Below, in pieces: positions 11,193 to 22,304 of a DNA stretch of 64,000 nt. Both the position numbers and the translations under genes were made by a program. The DNA is from Moniliophthora roreri. Taxonomy: Eukaryota; Basidiomycota; Agaricomycetes; Agaricales; Marasmiaceae. The notes under the pieces are model-generated. The model did not search any database and was not told the origin of the DNA. It saw nothing but the letters and a program-made list of their open reading frames with translations. Position 1 is the stretch's first letter. The number at the start of each line of letters is the position of its first letter. The DNA is taken from NCBI GenBank assembly GCA_001466705.2, contig LATX02000206.1, forward strand, positions 1 to 64,000, given 5' to 3'.

Positions 11193-12772
11193 CAGATTGT
11201 ATACAGTGAGGCAAGATATATATATATATATAAATCTTGGCTCGACTAGAAGCAACTGACTGGCAAGTGCATAAAGACTTGGTCTAAGAAGCTGTGCAGA
11301 GGTCTAAATCAATGCTGCACAGAGCTATAAGGTGCAAGTACCAGTCAGTCCTTGAGCCTGCATCTACAAGTACAGCTCTTTATATACAGAATAATAATTG
11401 GAAATAACAAAATAAAAGATAAAGTGAGCATGTTTTAGTTTATAGTATAAATTGTATGTGTTCGTGCCTAAAAGTTCAATTCCACATAGCAATTAGGTAT
11501 ATTGGGTATATTTGGTGACCAAACAGTCGATTTATTGGGTTTTGGACTCTGCATGGAGCATTGCTGGGTCATATGATCCTTCCACGTAGCCATGGGTTCT
11601 GGACCAGCTGTATACACGGGTATGTTTCCCTTTCCACCAGTTCACTTCCACATAGCTGCTTTCTACCATTGGATTGGTGGCTGTCACAGTCTAGACATCT
11701 GCCATATTCAATCTCCTCCCATCCCACATACGATCTTGTGAGTCATTCGCAATTTCTGGCATACTCATTGCCTATCAGTCATCCCACATACACCTGGAAA
11801 GGCCATCATATCCATATGAGTGTCTTCGAAGCTCTGCATAGGAACAAGTTCCAACTGTGTACTAGTTATCGATAGTAATAATTAGGTTTTAAGTCTATTG
11901 ACACATTATCATGCAATGTGATTGCAAAATGAACAATCTAGTGCACTTAGACTCTGGATCCCACTGATATCTATTTCTTTGTGTTTGGAATTAGTGGTTT
12001 CTGGCCTGCTTTTTATTAACCAAGGACCCTCACAGCAATGCTTCACTGTAATGTAGGGGGCTAGTATAGTCTACTAACCTCCTCTAGATTGTGTTACAGT
12101 GTCAATTATTAGACTTACTAGACCTGGCACTTAAAGCTTAGGCACTATATTAGAGCTCATGGGTCAGCAAGTCACATGAATATCACACATACTTCTGGGC
12201 TCTTTTTCTAGTATTTGATGTGAAAAGTGCATGATTTCGTGTCTAGGCCAAAATTGGGCACATCAGCAGATTGGTCGCAGATCAATTTTGTTTTTTTGAT
12301 CAGTTACAACATCCAACCCAGTATGCACCAACAAGGGGATAATGGTAGATTTGCCTGTATATTCAGGATTATTTACTGTTAAATATGGCTTGTAGAGGCT
12401 TGGGGCAGAATATAGTAACCATATCCTCAGATCACACTATGTGCTAAGAGTCTAATTCTTATATGGCTCAATGGCTTTGTGGTTATGCTCTCTGGCTGTG
12501 AAGTAATGCTGGCTGACTTAATCCATGAGGTTCAAGGTTCAAATCACGCGAAGGTAAAGCTACCATATTAGAACAGGAATTAAGGGCATTTTGCTCCAAA
12601 TGAATAGACATGTTATCTATTGTATTTAATTCTCCTCTTCTTTGTCGGTCTCTATATCCTCTCTCAACTTTTTCAATTCCAGCTGAGCACATCTTGCTCC
12701 ACACTTGTTTTGGTTTTGGAACTCAGTAAGTCTCTTGTCACCAAAGTCGCTGACACCACTGTCCCTGTAGTT
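11193..12772 (+). repeat. 1.58-kb direct repeat, copy 2
   Basis: Near-identical second copy of 9612-11191, starting immediately after the N at 11192. This copy runs without interruption into the upstream alpha-kinase exons, so it is the one with the natural right-hand junction. Confidence 0.9.
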
Positions 12773-13717
12773 TGGTGTCAGGGGTGGCACCCACAAATAA
12801 TTGAAGGCAACACTTACTGGGAAATAGTGTGGGTCATTATGTCAAAAAGTACATAGATGATACCTTGGATAGAGCCTGTCCGAGTTGCTTGCCTCTACTT
12901 AGCCACAGTATGGTGCATTCAAGATTGTGGAGACTTACTCTGGAGATCAGCAAATACCATTGTGTCATGGGTATACTGAATTCTGAAGTGGGCGAAAGTA
13001 CTAAGAGTATCCCCAACGATGCTGTTATGTGAAGGAAATTGGGTAGTTCCTGACCACTTCTCAACATTTCCAAGATGCATGGGTTCGAGTAGCCAAATGA
13101 TTTTCTAATCCAGCTCATCAACATCAAACCAGTCATTCTCGGTAACCCCAGATGCAGGAGAGGGTTTTTGGCCTGAAGAAACATCTTCAGCTGCAATTCT
13201 GAAGTCAGTGATCTTTATGTCTATGCAGCAATCAGAATCAATTCTGCAAAATACCTATGGTTGGTAGTACTTACTATTAGCAATCACAACCTCTTGTTTT
13301 TTTTGCAAACCCAGTGAATTCCTTGTAGATATCTTTTGCATCTTGCAAACGAGCTGCTTCAAGCCCAAGCTGTGCTTCATTATCTTTTGTGGACACAGTC
13401 TCTTTGCCATCAGTATTATAGAATCGCTTTGCTACCCATTTCTGACCATCCATTTGAAGCTAAAAAGCACTTGTAGTCTTTCATTAGAAAACAACACAGC
13501 ACACAACACACATTAACGTCTTTCCCATATAAGTTCTTAAACTCAGCAAGTAAGCCTGGCTTGCTAGCATTAAAATCATCTTCCGTAATGGCTTCGAGTG
13601 TGGTAATATTTGTAAGCCATTCGGCAACTAAAACTAGAATTTAGTCTATATTCTAGAAAGAAACACCAATTAATTACTTATATCTTTCTTTTTCTTTGTT
13701 GCAGCTGTCCCTGGCAT
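12626..13717 (-). pseudogene. Alpha-type (atypical) protein kinase, damaged
   Basis: Minus-strand exons carry the hallmarks of the alpha-kinase family in order: an N-lobe segment with WVAKRFYN (likely nucleotide-binding Lys), a segment with ASG and IIWLLEPM, a core block ending FAHFRIQYTHDTMVFADLQ, then YVLFDIMTHT, and after a clear intron (GTAAGTG...CTACAG) the C-terminal SGVSDFGD and NKCGARC residues, stopping at 12626. These kinases phosphorylate Ser/Thr in helical contexts and are numerous in mushroom genomes. The gene looks broken: a TAG interrupts the frame just before IIWLLEP (near 13105), and the splice after ADLQ does not keep frame. A possible start is at 13717. Its last exon is duplicated at 9612-11191. 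Confidence 0.65.
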
Positions 13718-14905
13718 GGTTTGTTACAGTGAGGAGAGCAGGACGAAGAGGGATCGATGGAAAGGTATCGATTAAACAGTATTCTATGAGCCGGATGATG
13801 AGCCGGATCGGACCGAACTCAGTGCCTGACCGGTACGATGTTACAAAATCGATCCGCGACCAATCCGCCTACACCACCCGTCCCGGGTACCAGGCTTTAC
13901 TATACACAGGATGACTTATCTTCTGTGTGAGTAAAGACGGCTTGCCAGGCTAGCCGTCGACTAAAATCCCACTGGGACTCATTCAGTCACCAGTACTGCA
14001 CATCTGTGGCTGGATATGCACGGTATAATGTCCCGATCACACTGTACCGCTAACGCTTTCGACCCGCACTATCCGAAAGCACGACAGATTGCGACCTATC
14101 TCACCATCAAGCCTGCTCTAGTACTGCTCTGGTCGCACTTGCCCTTCGCTGGCGCAACTTTCAGTATAACTAAATCTAGAAAGGTGCGTTTTTGACCGTA
14201 TGTCTAGTCTATCCGCTTACTTCTGCACATGGCCGATCCGCTCTTCCGAATTCCGACTTCCCGAGCTACTGTCGTAGTCCTCTCTGGACCCTCCAAGCAG
14301 AGGCTGCCTAGCTAGCAGGGCTATATAGATGCCGGTCTTTGCTAATGAAATGAACTTAATCTCCATCACACCAACAGCCAACTGGTCAATATATGAAAGA
14401 ACTGAAGACATCAGTCAAAACTTTCTCAACTCGAGCGATATTGTACTAGTTCTCGGGTGTAGCTAACTGTATGCGAAGACGGCACACTTTTGACAATTCG
14501 CCGGTCTCCGAGTCCTATGTATTAAGCTCAAAAAGGAAGCCCCTCAGGCATTCATCTAAAGGTAAGGAGGTCCCAAATTTTGGCATACGTCGAGATTAAG
14601 GCTGAATATAAATCTAATGCCATCCATAAAAAATATGGAAGCCTTATATATCTTGAGGGAGAACGACTTCGAAGGGGTATGTCGGTTCTTGCCCAGTCTG
14701 GATTATATGAATTTGATCAGTGATTCGGATGTACTACCCGGATGTTCCTTTCAATATTTTATATACCTCTGCAAGTAACGAGAGTTGCGGAATGAGACTG
14801 GAACTGTAGATTAGTCCATGGTTAGCGCCGTTATCCGAAATCGCGTTTAGGGTTTTTCCTGATGACTTCTTTCTCCCTCCACCACAAACCCAGGTTCCCC
14901 GCAGT
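13718..14905. other. Intergenic, no recognised gene
   Basis: No coding frame with family resemblance or convincing splice pattern is seen. The last 70 bases resemble the region just upstream of the second receptor-like gene at 23480, so part of the promoter was duplicated with the gene. Confidence 0.5.
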
Positions 14906-16794
14906 ATGGATTTCAAGTTTACTCCAGAAGTAATTGCTGTTTCGTACGAACATCCAGTTCCTCTTCTGTAGACAACAGACTGACCTCTACAATGATATAG
15001 GAACAAGCTGTGGGCTATCACTTCAGCTGTCGGCGCTGGACTTTGTTTTCTTGTCCTATTGGTGATCTCATTGGTTTCCATTCATCCCAAATCTCGAGCC
15101 CAACTAGATCGAGTAAGTTTCCGGATCCTGGTCTACGCACTTCTGGCAAAGTATGAAAATCTTGGTTGTCTTCGATACTAGTATACTCATTGATTTAAAA
15201 GCATGATTTTCGGAATGGCCGGTGCTATTGGCGGAACTCGCACAGGCCCAGGTTTCATATGCGGATTCTCGGTCTTTGTACTACAGGTATGCTCCACATT
15301 ATGCATGCATGCTGTGGTCATTCACCAAGTCGTCTGAAAAGTTCACTTTACAATCATCAAGTTTCCTTTTGTTTTGCATCGCCCTCAATCTGCAGTAAGT
15401 CCAGGACAATCCCGGAGATATTGCTCTTACAAGTAAGCAGTCTTGTCATTGTTCACGACGTCAATGGGCAGAGAATGGAGAAATACTACATCATTGTCTC
15501 CGCTCTTGTTGCAATTACTTTGGTGGTACCACCATACGCTGCTGGTCAGTACGGGTAAGTCCTTACAAATTCCTCTCTGCCCGTATTTCACTCCGTAATC
15601 TTAAAGATGGGATCATCTCGCGCAAGATTGTTGGTACACGAACGCCGACCAGACCCAGAGATTGATATGGCAGGTGCGTGTTCTATATTTGATCTCTTTT
15701 GCATCCATACATATCCACTTTGCTTACAGGTAACGACGCAAATAGGATGGACTATGCTCACTGTCATCGGTGATGTCATATGTTCAGGGGTCGTTCTAAT
15801 GTCCATTGTGAAGCACAACGTAAGTCAAAGTAAACCTTGCCGACGCGAACTGACGGCTAACATCTAATCACTTGTGGCAGATACGCACCCGAAAAGTTTT
15901 CGCATCCACACACTCGTTCTCTCAAGTTTCCTCTGCACCGCAGGTTCTTCATGCCAATAATTATAAATTCATCATCCTGCGTGTTGGTAAGCTTGCGTGT
16001 AGTTGAGTAACCATCGAGTACTGGCTTATTTGAGTCCCACTTTCACAGCGCTCTATCCATTAACATCATGCTGTGTCAACCTATTGAGCATTGTCACCGT
16101 AGTACATACCACCATCTCCCACGGCATACACAATAGGACTGTAAGTCGGGTGGTTATAATGACTGTATCTAGCTCTAACCTCTTTCTTGCCAGGACTACG
16201 ACATGCTCTTGCTCAGTACGCGGCAAAAATCCTATTCCTTCGGCTTCGTCTGACTATTACGTCCTCCCAAAGGCGACTTTCTCTTCGGTGGGCGCGCTAT
16301 AGTCTACGCTTTACTTGCCGCTTCAGATCCAGTACGTGGCTTGAATCGTCCTAGTAAATGATGCAACCCTGATAGATAATCGCTAATTGCAGGCACTCGT
16401 GCGAGCAGTTCGTGTGCTATTTTCGCAGTTCTTCTATCGCGCGGGGCGGGCAACAAGCTCAGTAGGAAACCCGGGATCGTCTTGCCAGGTAACTGAAGTC
16501 TTTGTTGAGTTGTCGATCGTTAAGTCGGCCGCCGCCCCACCGGAATCAACAATCGGAGCAAATGACAAGGCTGCGAATCATTCTCCTGTAGCGCCTCCTG
16601 ACGACAAGAAGATGGATAATCACACTGACCGGAACGCGGATGTCGAATTCGCGGCCGGTCCACTGGAGGTGCCAGATTTTGCCGTCGAACATGGAGAGAG
16701 ATTGCATGCGACGGGTGTTCAGCTTCGGAGGCAACGAATAGAGGCACAGTGGAAGGAACAGGAGGGCCAGAAGGCCTTCAAGAAGCAAATTTGA
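14906..16794 (+). CDS. Seven-helix receptor-like membrane protein, copy 1
   Basis: A twelve-exon gene of about 425 residues. Seven hydrophobic segments are visible in order: LWAITSAVGAGLCFLVLLV; ILVYALLANMIFG; GFICGFSVFVLQ continuing to FLLFCIALNL; YYIIVSALVAITLVVPPYA; a segment around IGWTMLTVIGDVICS; FIILRVALYPLTSCCVNLL; and a segment around GGRAIVYALLAAS. A C-terminal hydrophilic tail of about 110 residues ends RRQRIEAQWKEQEGQ. NGQRMEKYY, PPYAAGQYGW and CWYTN are landmarks of a GPCR-like family expanded in Agaricomycetes, so a plasma-membrane sensing role is inferred. The ligand is unknown. The first intron (57 bases from GTACGAAC) resembles coding sequence but contains stops in both gene copies, so I treat it as intron. 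Its close paralogue lies at 23480-25365 on the same strand. Confidence 0.8.
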
Positions 16795-16928
16795 TCCGGC
16801 GCAAAGTTGTCAAGCATCCACGTATTGGACGTTCCACAGAGTTGACGAGTAGTCGTATGATGATGATCATCATCATATACAACCTATGATACACATAAAG
16901 TACAGACTTCTTAATTTGATATACAGCT

Positions 16929-18343
16929 ATTCTAGAAATCATAGGCCGGATTTTTTCACGCAGGTCCAAACTCCACTTTGCGCTCATAGCCGCCCGTCAG
17001 ATCGGTGGTGTCCTCAGCACTTGTCAGCGCATTCTCAAACATCGGCTGGATAATGTGCACTTCTTTTCGAGCTATCACCTTGCTACTCAGTTCCTGTCGT
17101 CTGACACTAGAATCACCCAACCATGGAGCCAGCGAGGGCACTAGCTGGGGTGGAAGTTGTGGGAAGAATGGCATCACATTACTTGTACCTAAACAAAAAT
17201 CCTGGGGGCGGCTACGGTTGCCGAGCAGGGTCAGGCAGGATTTTGATTCTGGACCCCGCCCTCGCCGCTTGTCAACTTTCATTTCCGGACCGTCACTTCC
17301 GTAGTAAGGTATTTTTCGCCGGTAAGTCCGATTGTGTTCACCAATTTCTCAAGTTTTCTGGAGCTGCTCGACATTTCCGGTAGAACTTCCTCTAGTTTTG
17401 TAAGTCCCAACAAGAAGTGTAATGAAGAAAAATTCTGGTAAGACCGATTTGTCATTTTTAAGCTCGGCTTGGACCCCGAAGTGGTTCAGCAGTGGATATA
17501 TTCTACATGTACGAGCTTGGGCAAGCAAAAGTCCAATCAAATAGTACTTTTGAATAGCCTTAATCTTATATGAAGTTGATGCACACCTATGCTGTAATGG
17601 ACACGTATCTACCAGGTGAGAGGGCCAGGTGAGAGGGCCTTGGAGGGCCCTGCTTGTGCGTTGCTTCAAGCCGAATATGTGGAGGTTGTACACAAGCCTA
17701 GCCTGACACCTTGCTAGGGAATGTATTGGCTCCAAGACTAGATTGAGACAGTCTCTTGAATATACTCAGTGAACCTGTGTAAGAAAGTGTCGAAGAAGAC
17801 TGACAAGAAAATTATGGTGGTGTACTGCGTACCATATGGACACTACGCCAGAAACTCAGAACTCTACTTATACAAATCTTACCTTGATGAGTTTTGCATG
17901 AATTTCAATTTACAAGCTGAAGAAATCACATCAAGACGAAGAGTTGAAGCTTCGAAGTGTTAACCAAGTGTTAACGATGATTGCGTTTGGGCAATGAAGT
18001 CCGAAAGCGGTGCTGGAACGCGGTTATCACATCTCCTTTTGTGGAGCGCCGGCAACCTCCGGCCAACCCCAACTAACTTTGTATGCTCATTATGGTGAAG
18101 TGCGAGCCCCTCAACTACTAGGATACACTGATTCTCCAGTAAATACATAGCAAATAGGAATTGAAGCCGTAGGAAACCCCCGGAAATGCTCTGCTCGAAG
18201 TGAAAAGGGACCGAATTACGGCAGGGAAGGTCCGAAAATGAGAGTGGAGTACCGAGGACCGGGGATCCAGAACCAAAATCCTGCCTGACCCTGCTCGGCA
18301 ACCGTAGGCGGCGTGAAAAAATTCGGCCTACGATTTCCAGAAT
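16929..18343. mobile_element. Non-autonomous TIR element of about 1.4 kb
   Basis: The two ends are inverted copies of ATTCTRGAAATCRTAGGCCG followed by an ATTTTTTCACGC block, 33 bases with three mismatches. Inverted similarity continues inward: the block at 17207-17330 (GGCTACGGTTGCCGAGCAGG and beyond) is matched on the opposite strand at about 18310-18190. On the left this inner block is displaced from the tip by about 250 bases of unrelated, coding-like DNA. No transposase frame and no clear target duplication were found. Confidence 0.55.
16956..17206 (-). other. Coding-like fragment captured in a TIR element
   Basis: A minus-strand frame across the segment separating the two halves of the left terminal repeat reads like a protein tail, including ARKEVHIIQP, then FENALTSAED and ERKVEFGPA before a stop at 16956. 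It has no start and its upstream part is replaced by transposon DNA at about 17207. I do not recognise the family; a displaced 3' exon of a host gene is an inference. Confidence 0.35.
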
Positions 18344-18563
18344 GTGAAGCGGTCCAGCGAAGGTCCAGCGAGAGACCATACGGCCGGATGACGTTCGGCC
18401 AGTAAATACTGCCACAATTGCACTGGGCAGGGTCCGATCAAGGGTCCGATAACGATGTCAGATAAGTCCGGCGAGCTCGGACTTCGGAGGTGGTGGAAAG
18501 AAAGAAAAAGAAAGAAAACGAGACCAACTCAAGCATACTAGAATGGCCATTATAATACTGTCT

Positions 18564-20385
18564 CTATACTTTAGAATCGTATCCTACCTCAACCTTCGCG
18601 AGTCCCTGTGTGATCTCTGTCATTCCGGGAATCCTGGGCCTCTTAGGTTCTTCACTCTCGTCTTCGAACCCCATTTCGCCCTTCAAGTCTTCGTAAAACT
18701 CGGGCGCCAACCCCGCCTTCTCCCTATCTTCTACATTGAACGGTCCCTTGATATCACCTCGCCAGCAGGTCCTAACTTCCTCTCTAAACGCTTTAACAGG
18801 ATCCATACCACCCTCATTCTGCTCACAAGCCCAACAAAACCATCTATGTCCCGCAGTTACATGCGTCACCTCATCTGCATGTATGATTTCCATCACCTTG
18901 ACGCTGTCAATATCTCCAGCACGCCTGAACTTGTCTATTGTTGTCGGGCTCACATCCAAGCCTCGCGCTTCATGGACCAAGTGGATGATAGCCAATCGCG
19001 AGCGGAAGGATTTGGATGTATGTCGAGCAGAGTCCCAGAGAGAGGCATGGGTTGGGAATGTACCATACGGTGTACCGAGCGCGTTTAGACGGGAGACGAG
19101 GAGTGAGAAGTGTTTTGACTCGTCTAGTGCCATCTTGGCGAAATCCGAGAAGAATGCGGGAGGTAAATCTTTGTGCATGGGTCCGAAGCGTGCCATGATG
19201 TCCCAGCTAAGGTGCGCTGAGTCAAACCGGTGCGTGGCTAGGATGGAAGTAGAACGTACGCAAGGTCAATCCTATCATATCAGCGTATTAGACGTAGCCT
19301 CGGAGGAAGACTCGGAGGAAGACTCGGAATAGACACTCACGCCCATTGTTCGATATTTGCCAGAGCGTGCAACATGACAGCTCTATTCCTCCGCTTCTTC
19401 ACCTTCAGGGGGTCAACGATATTTCTTGTGAATAACTCTTCTCGCGGCGGAACATCAGGTGGTCTAGGCCCCTTGGATGATTTGTGTCCTATTGAATTGA
19501 GTTTGCCTGTGCGGAATGCGTGTACAGCGTGCTTCGTGCGCTCCACTTTCAGCGTGGGGTTGGGCGTATTCAGAATCAGGACAGCCCATTCCATCAGAGT
19601 TTTTGGAGGGTCATTCAGGGGTACGACGGGTTCTTCTGTCTGTGATACAGCGATATTATTCGTATTCGGGTTCGTATCATTTTCAGTGGTTTTTACGGGA
19701 GGTGGGTCAGCAAATTCTGTTGAAAAGGTTAGGATTGTGTACGCAAGATTGCACGAATGAAGTGACCTTCAGAAACCGGTCTAAACTCCACTAGCCGCCA
19801 CTTTGTGCCTTCTGCTGGTGCCCCCATGTAGACCTTCTCCACACCATTATCGTCTATAACCTCCACAGGGTACGTGCACGTTCTTAGACCAGTCTCGCTT
19901 TTCCCAGTCTTGAGATCAAAATCATATCTGGAGAAGTATTCAGAGGATGCATTCTCGAAGTATGATGGATACGCACCTGTGCCAGGGACATACTGCCACC
20001 ATCGTATCTTCGTATTCCTCGATATCTGCATGTGACATCTCTGCTCCCAAGTGTGGGCATGTCGACTCCATCACATATAACTGGTGCTGAGCCGCTCGAG
20101 CCCTCGGGTCCAACGGTGCTGCTGATTTGGATTCCTCCTTTGAGTGACCGTTCTGTCTAGCTTCATCGGTATCATCTGCAACCTTGTGTTTTCCATCAAA
20201 GCATGGATGTACACCTGTCGAAAGACGGAACAGAATGAGTCCGTGGTATTTTCCTTCTTGTGATCGCAGAGTGAGCAGGAATCTCGAGTGCGTGAAGAGA
20301 TTCTGGAGAGGCGCAATTCTGGAAATTCAGATATGGTCAGGAGAGAACTCGATGAAGAGTTATTGCCGCACAGAACTTGTTCCAT
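18564..20385 (-). CDS. Rieske [2Fe-2S] / ferritin-like DUF455 fusion protein
   Basis: Five exons give 511 residues. The N-terminal half has a Rieske cluster site: C92-x-H94 (CPHLGAE) and C115-x-x-H118 (CPWHRYDFDL). The C-terminal half is a DUF455 ferritin-like domain with a full carboxylate-bridged diiron ligand set: E295 (NIEQW), E327/H330 (ESKH), E377 (HEARG) and E410/H413 (EVTH). A Rieske electron donor joined to a diiron helical bundle suggests a cytosolic oxygenase or hydroxylase that carries its own electron-transfer module; substrate unknown. Exons: 20385-20372, 20318-19977, 19927-19767, 19716-19341, and a last exon to 18564. The last acceptor is uncertain: the best-looking AG (19238) breaks frame, whereas CCTTAG at 19207 keeps it. 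It converges tail to tail with the first receptor gene. Confidence 0.82.
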
Positions 20386-20661
20386 GGTTGTAATTGTAGA
20401 GTAAAATCTAATTTGAGGACGAAACTTGAAGATGAACTCTCAGATCTACACCAAACTCGAATTGTGAGCGGTGTCAGTGAGTCAGGCCCGAAGGAGGTGA
20501 TGGAGGAACAAGCTGAGATTCTCCGATGTGACCGTCACCGCGCTTCACCGCGGCGCTATGGGTGCAGATGGAAAGTAAATTTACAGTAATGTTTGCTCCC
20601 AGAATACTGAAAATATTTATTTTAACAATACATGTACATGCATGAGAGGTGACTCCAACAT

Positions 20662-22304
20662 TTACACAGCGGGCTTCATTCCCAGTGCTGCTCGTCGAGA
20701 TTTTGAATTGGGATCAAAGTACGGCTTTTCACCAACACTGACTACGCGATTGCCCTGTCGGTTTCCCTCGTAGTCATTCCTGGGGGAGTCAAATCAGTTT
20801 TGATTTGCAGGATGATAACTATCATTGACGTACGTAGCAGTGTGAAAGGCAACCCTGTTATCCCAAATCGCGACGTCGTTCTTTTGCCATTTGAATCGGA
20901 CCTGTGCATAGCACGAGGTTAGGTATATAACACAATGACGATGGGAATCTTGCTCACCTGTAGATCGTGATTCTCTGAAATGTGTTTGGCTAGATAGTCA
21001 AGAACATTATTGCTCTCATCGGGAGTGAGTTCCAGAATACGCTTGGTGAATGTCTTGTTGACAAAGAGGGACTTGAATCCCGTCACAGGATTCGTACGGA
21101 TTACAGGGCTGAGAAAGTTATAAATTCGATGAGAAACGGAGAAGCTGATAACGTCTGCTCACTGGACTGCAGTCAGGTTGCTACCAGTGTTCTCTGGCGA
21201 GCCGCGTGGATCCTGGATTTTCAGTCCACGAGTTTGGGCATACTACAAGATGTAGTAAGAGTAGTAACCGAGATAAGGGTTATGGGTACTTACAACGTTA
21301 AAAAAGTCCGCGTTATGAACTGCGGTTAAACCCTCGAGGAATCTTTGAAAGGCGGGAGATAATCTGTCATATGCTTCGTACCCGCTCGCCCACTATCACG
21401 GGGAGATTGTGAATGAACGATCCCCATTACTAGATAGAACAAGACTTACAAGAGTGTCACCACCAGCTGTCATGTGTGGAACAAGATTGGCACGCGGATC
21501 ACCACTTATCAAAACTGCTTAAGCACTCACTTTCAGGAAGCGTGTGGATTTTCAAGACCTGAAGACATCGTTTAGAACGAGCATTACAAGGAGTAGGAGG
21601 TGGAAGTGCTGACAGCATAGTCTGATGGCACTTTCTCGAAAGTGATATCTGCGTGCCAGCCCTGACCTGTAACGATCGTATATCGTGTACCGGGAAACAA
21701 AACATGATACGTACTTGCTCTCAGGGTCGTGTGGTCCCCCAAAACAGCAATTCCGCTGAATTTTCCGGGAATGAGTGCGGGATCTATACTTTCAGCAAGC
21801 AACGTACTCCATAGAGGAGATCACGGAGACTTCAGGGCCAAACTCTGGCGTATCCTCCGAGATCGGATGCTTGTGGAGAGTGCTGGTTGCAGGCTTTCCT
21901 GAGAGCCTGCCCAGTCGGTCGCCAAACTCGATTTGCTGGTTGATGTTGATATCCTGATCACGGAAAAAGACGACACCGCGGTGAGATACTAGGTGTGCAA
22001 GGTCCCTGAGGAGAACATCTGAGTTGCGATGCTTCATGATTTCGGAGAGTTGAACTCCTGTGAAGCTAGTTCCGATGTGCGTGGTATTATCATAAGACTC
22101 ATAAACGTTGAGAGAGGCTAGAGTAGAGGATCGAGGCAGCGCAAAATGGCGAGTTGATGGGAGCTGTAACCATGATTCGTATGATTCAGAAGTCTGCAAA
22201 GTAAAAATATAGACAGAAGGCGCACTATGTTGAACGGTTTCGCCGCTCCCCGGATTACTTGTATTCCCCTGGCCAGTATCATCGTGATTTGGTTCCAACT
22301 TCAA
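20662..22304 (-). CDS. TauD-type Fe(II)/2-oxoglutarate dioxygenase, copy 1
   Basis: Multi-exon TauD/Jlp1-like enzyme. Visible blocks in order: LVSHRGVVFFRDQDI, GRLSGKPATSTLHKHP, the iron-binding HxD in GWHADITFE, GGDTLWASGYEAYDRLSP, NLTAVHPVIR-type block with TNPVTGFKSLFVN, the distal His in NRVAFHTATYV, and a C-terminus ending RRAALGMKPAV. Family members oxidise taurine, alkyl sulfonates or related acids using 2-oxoglutarate; which substrate is used here cannot be told. The start is uncertain: the frame opens at 22304, but the short N-terminus used by copy 2 (starting MVAAP) is frame-shifted here by seven extra bases near 22120. It lies next to the Rieske/DUF455 gene and diverges from receptor copy 2. 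Confidence 0.8.

Noticed and set aside
9980..11875. Two identical 104-codon frames 1581 bases apart
   Set aside because: They are identical because the whole 1.58-kb block is repeated; no family resemblance or conservation signal supports a protein.
18736..19332. 198-codon plus-strand frame opposite the DUF455 gene
   Set aside because: A shadow of the minus-strand gene, which has the family motifs and ligands.
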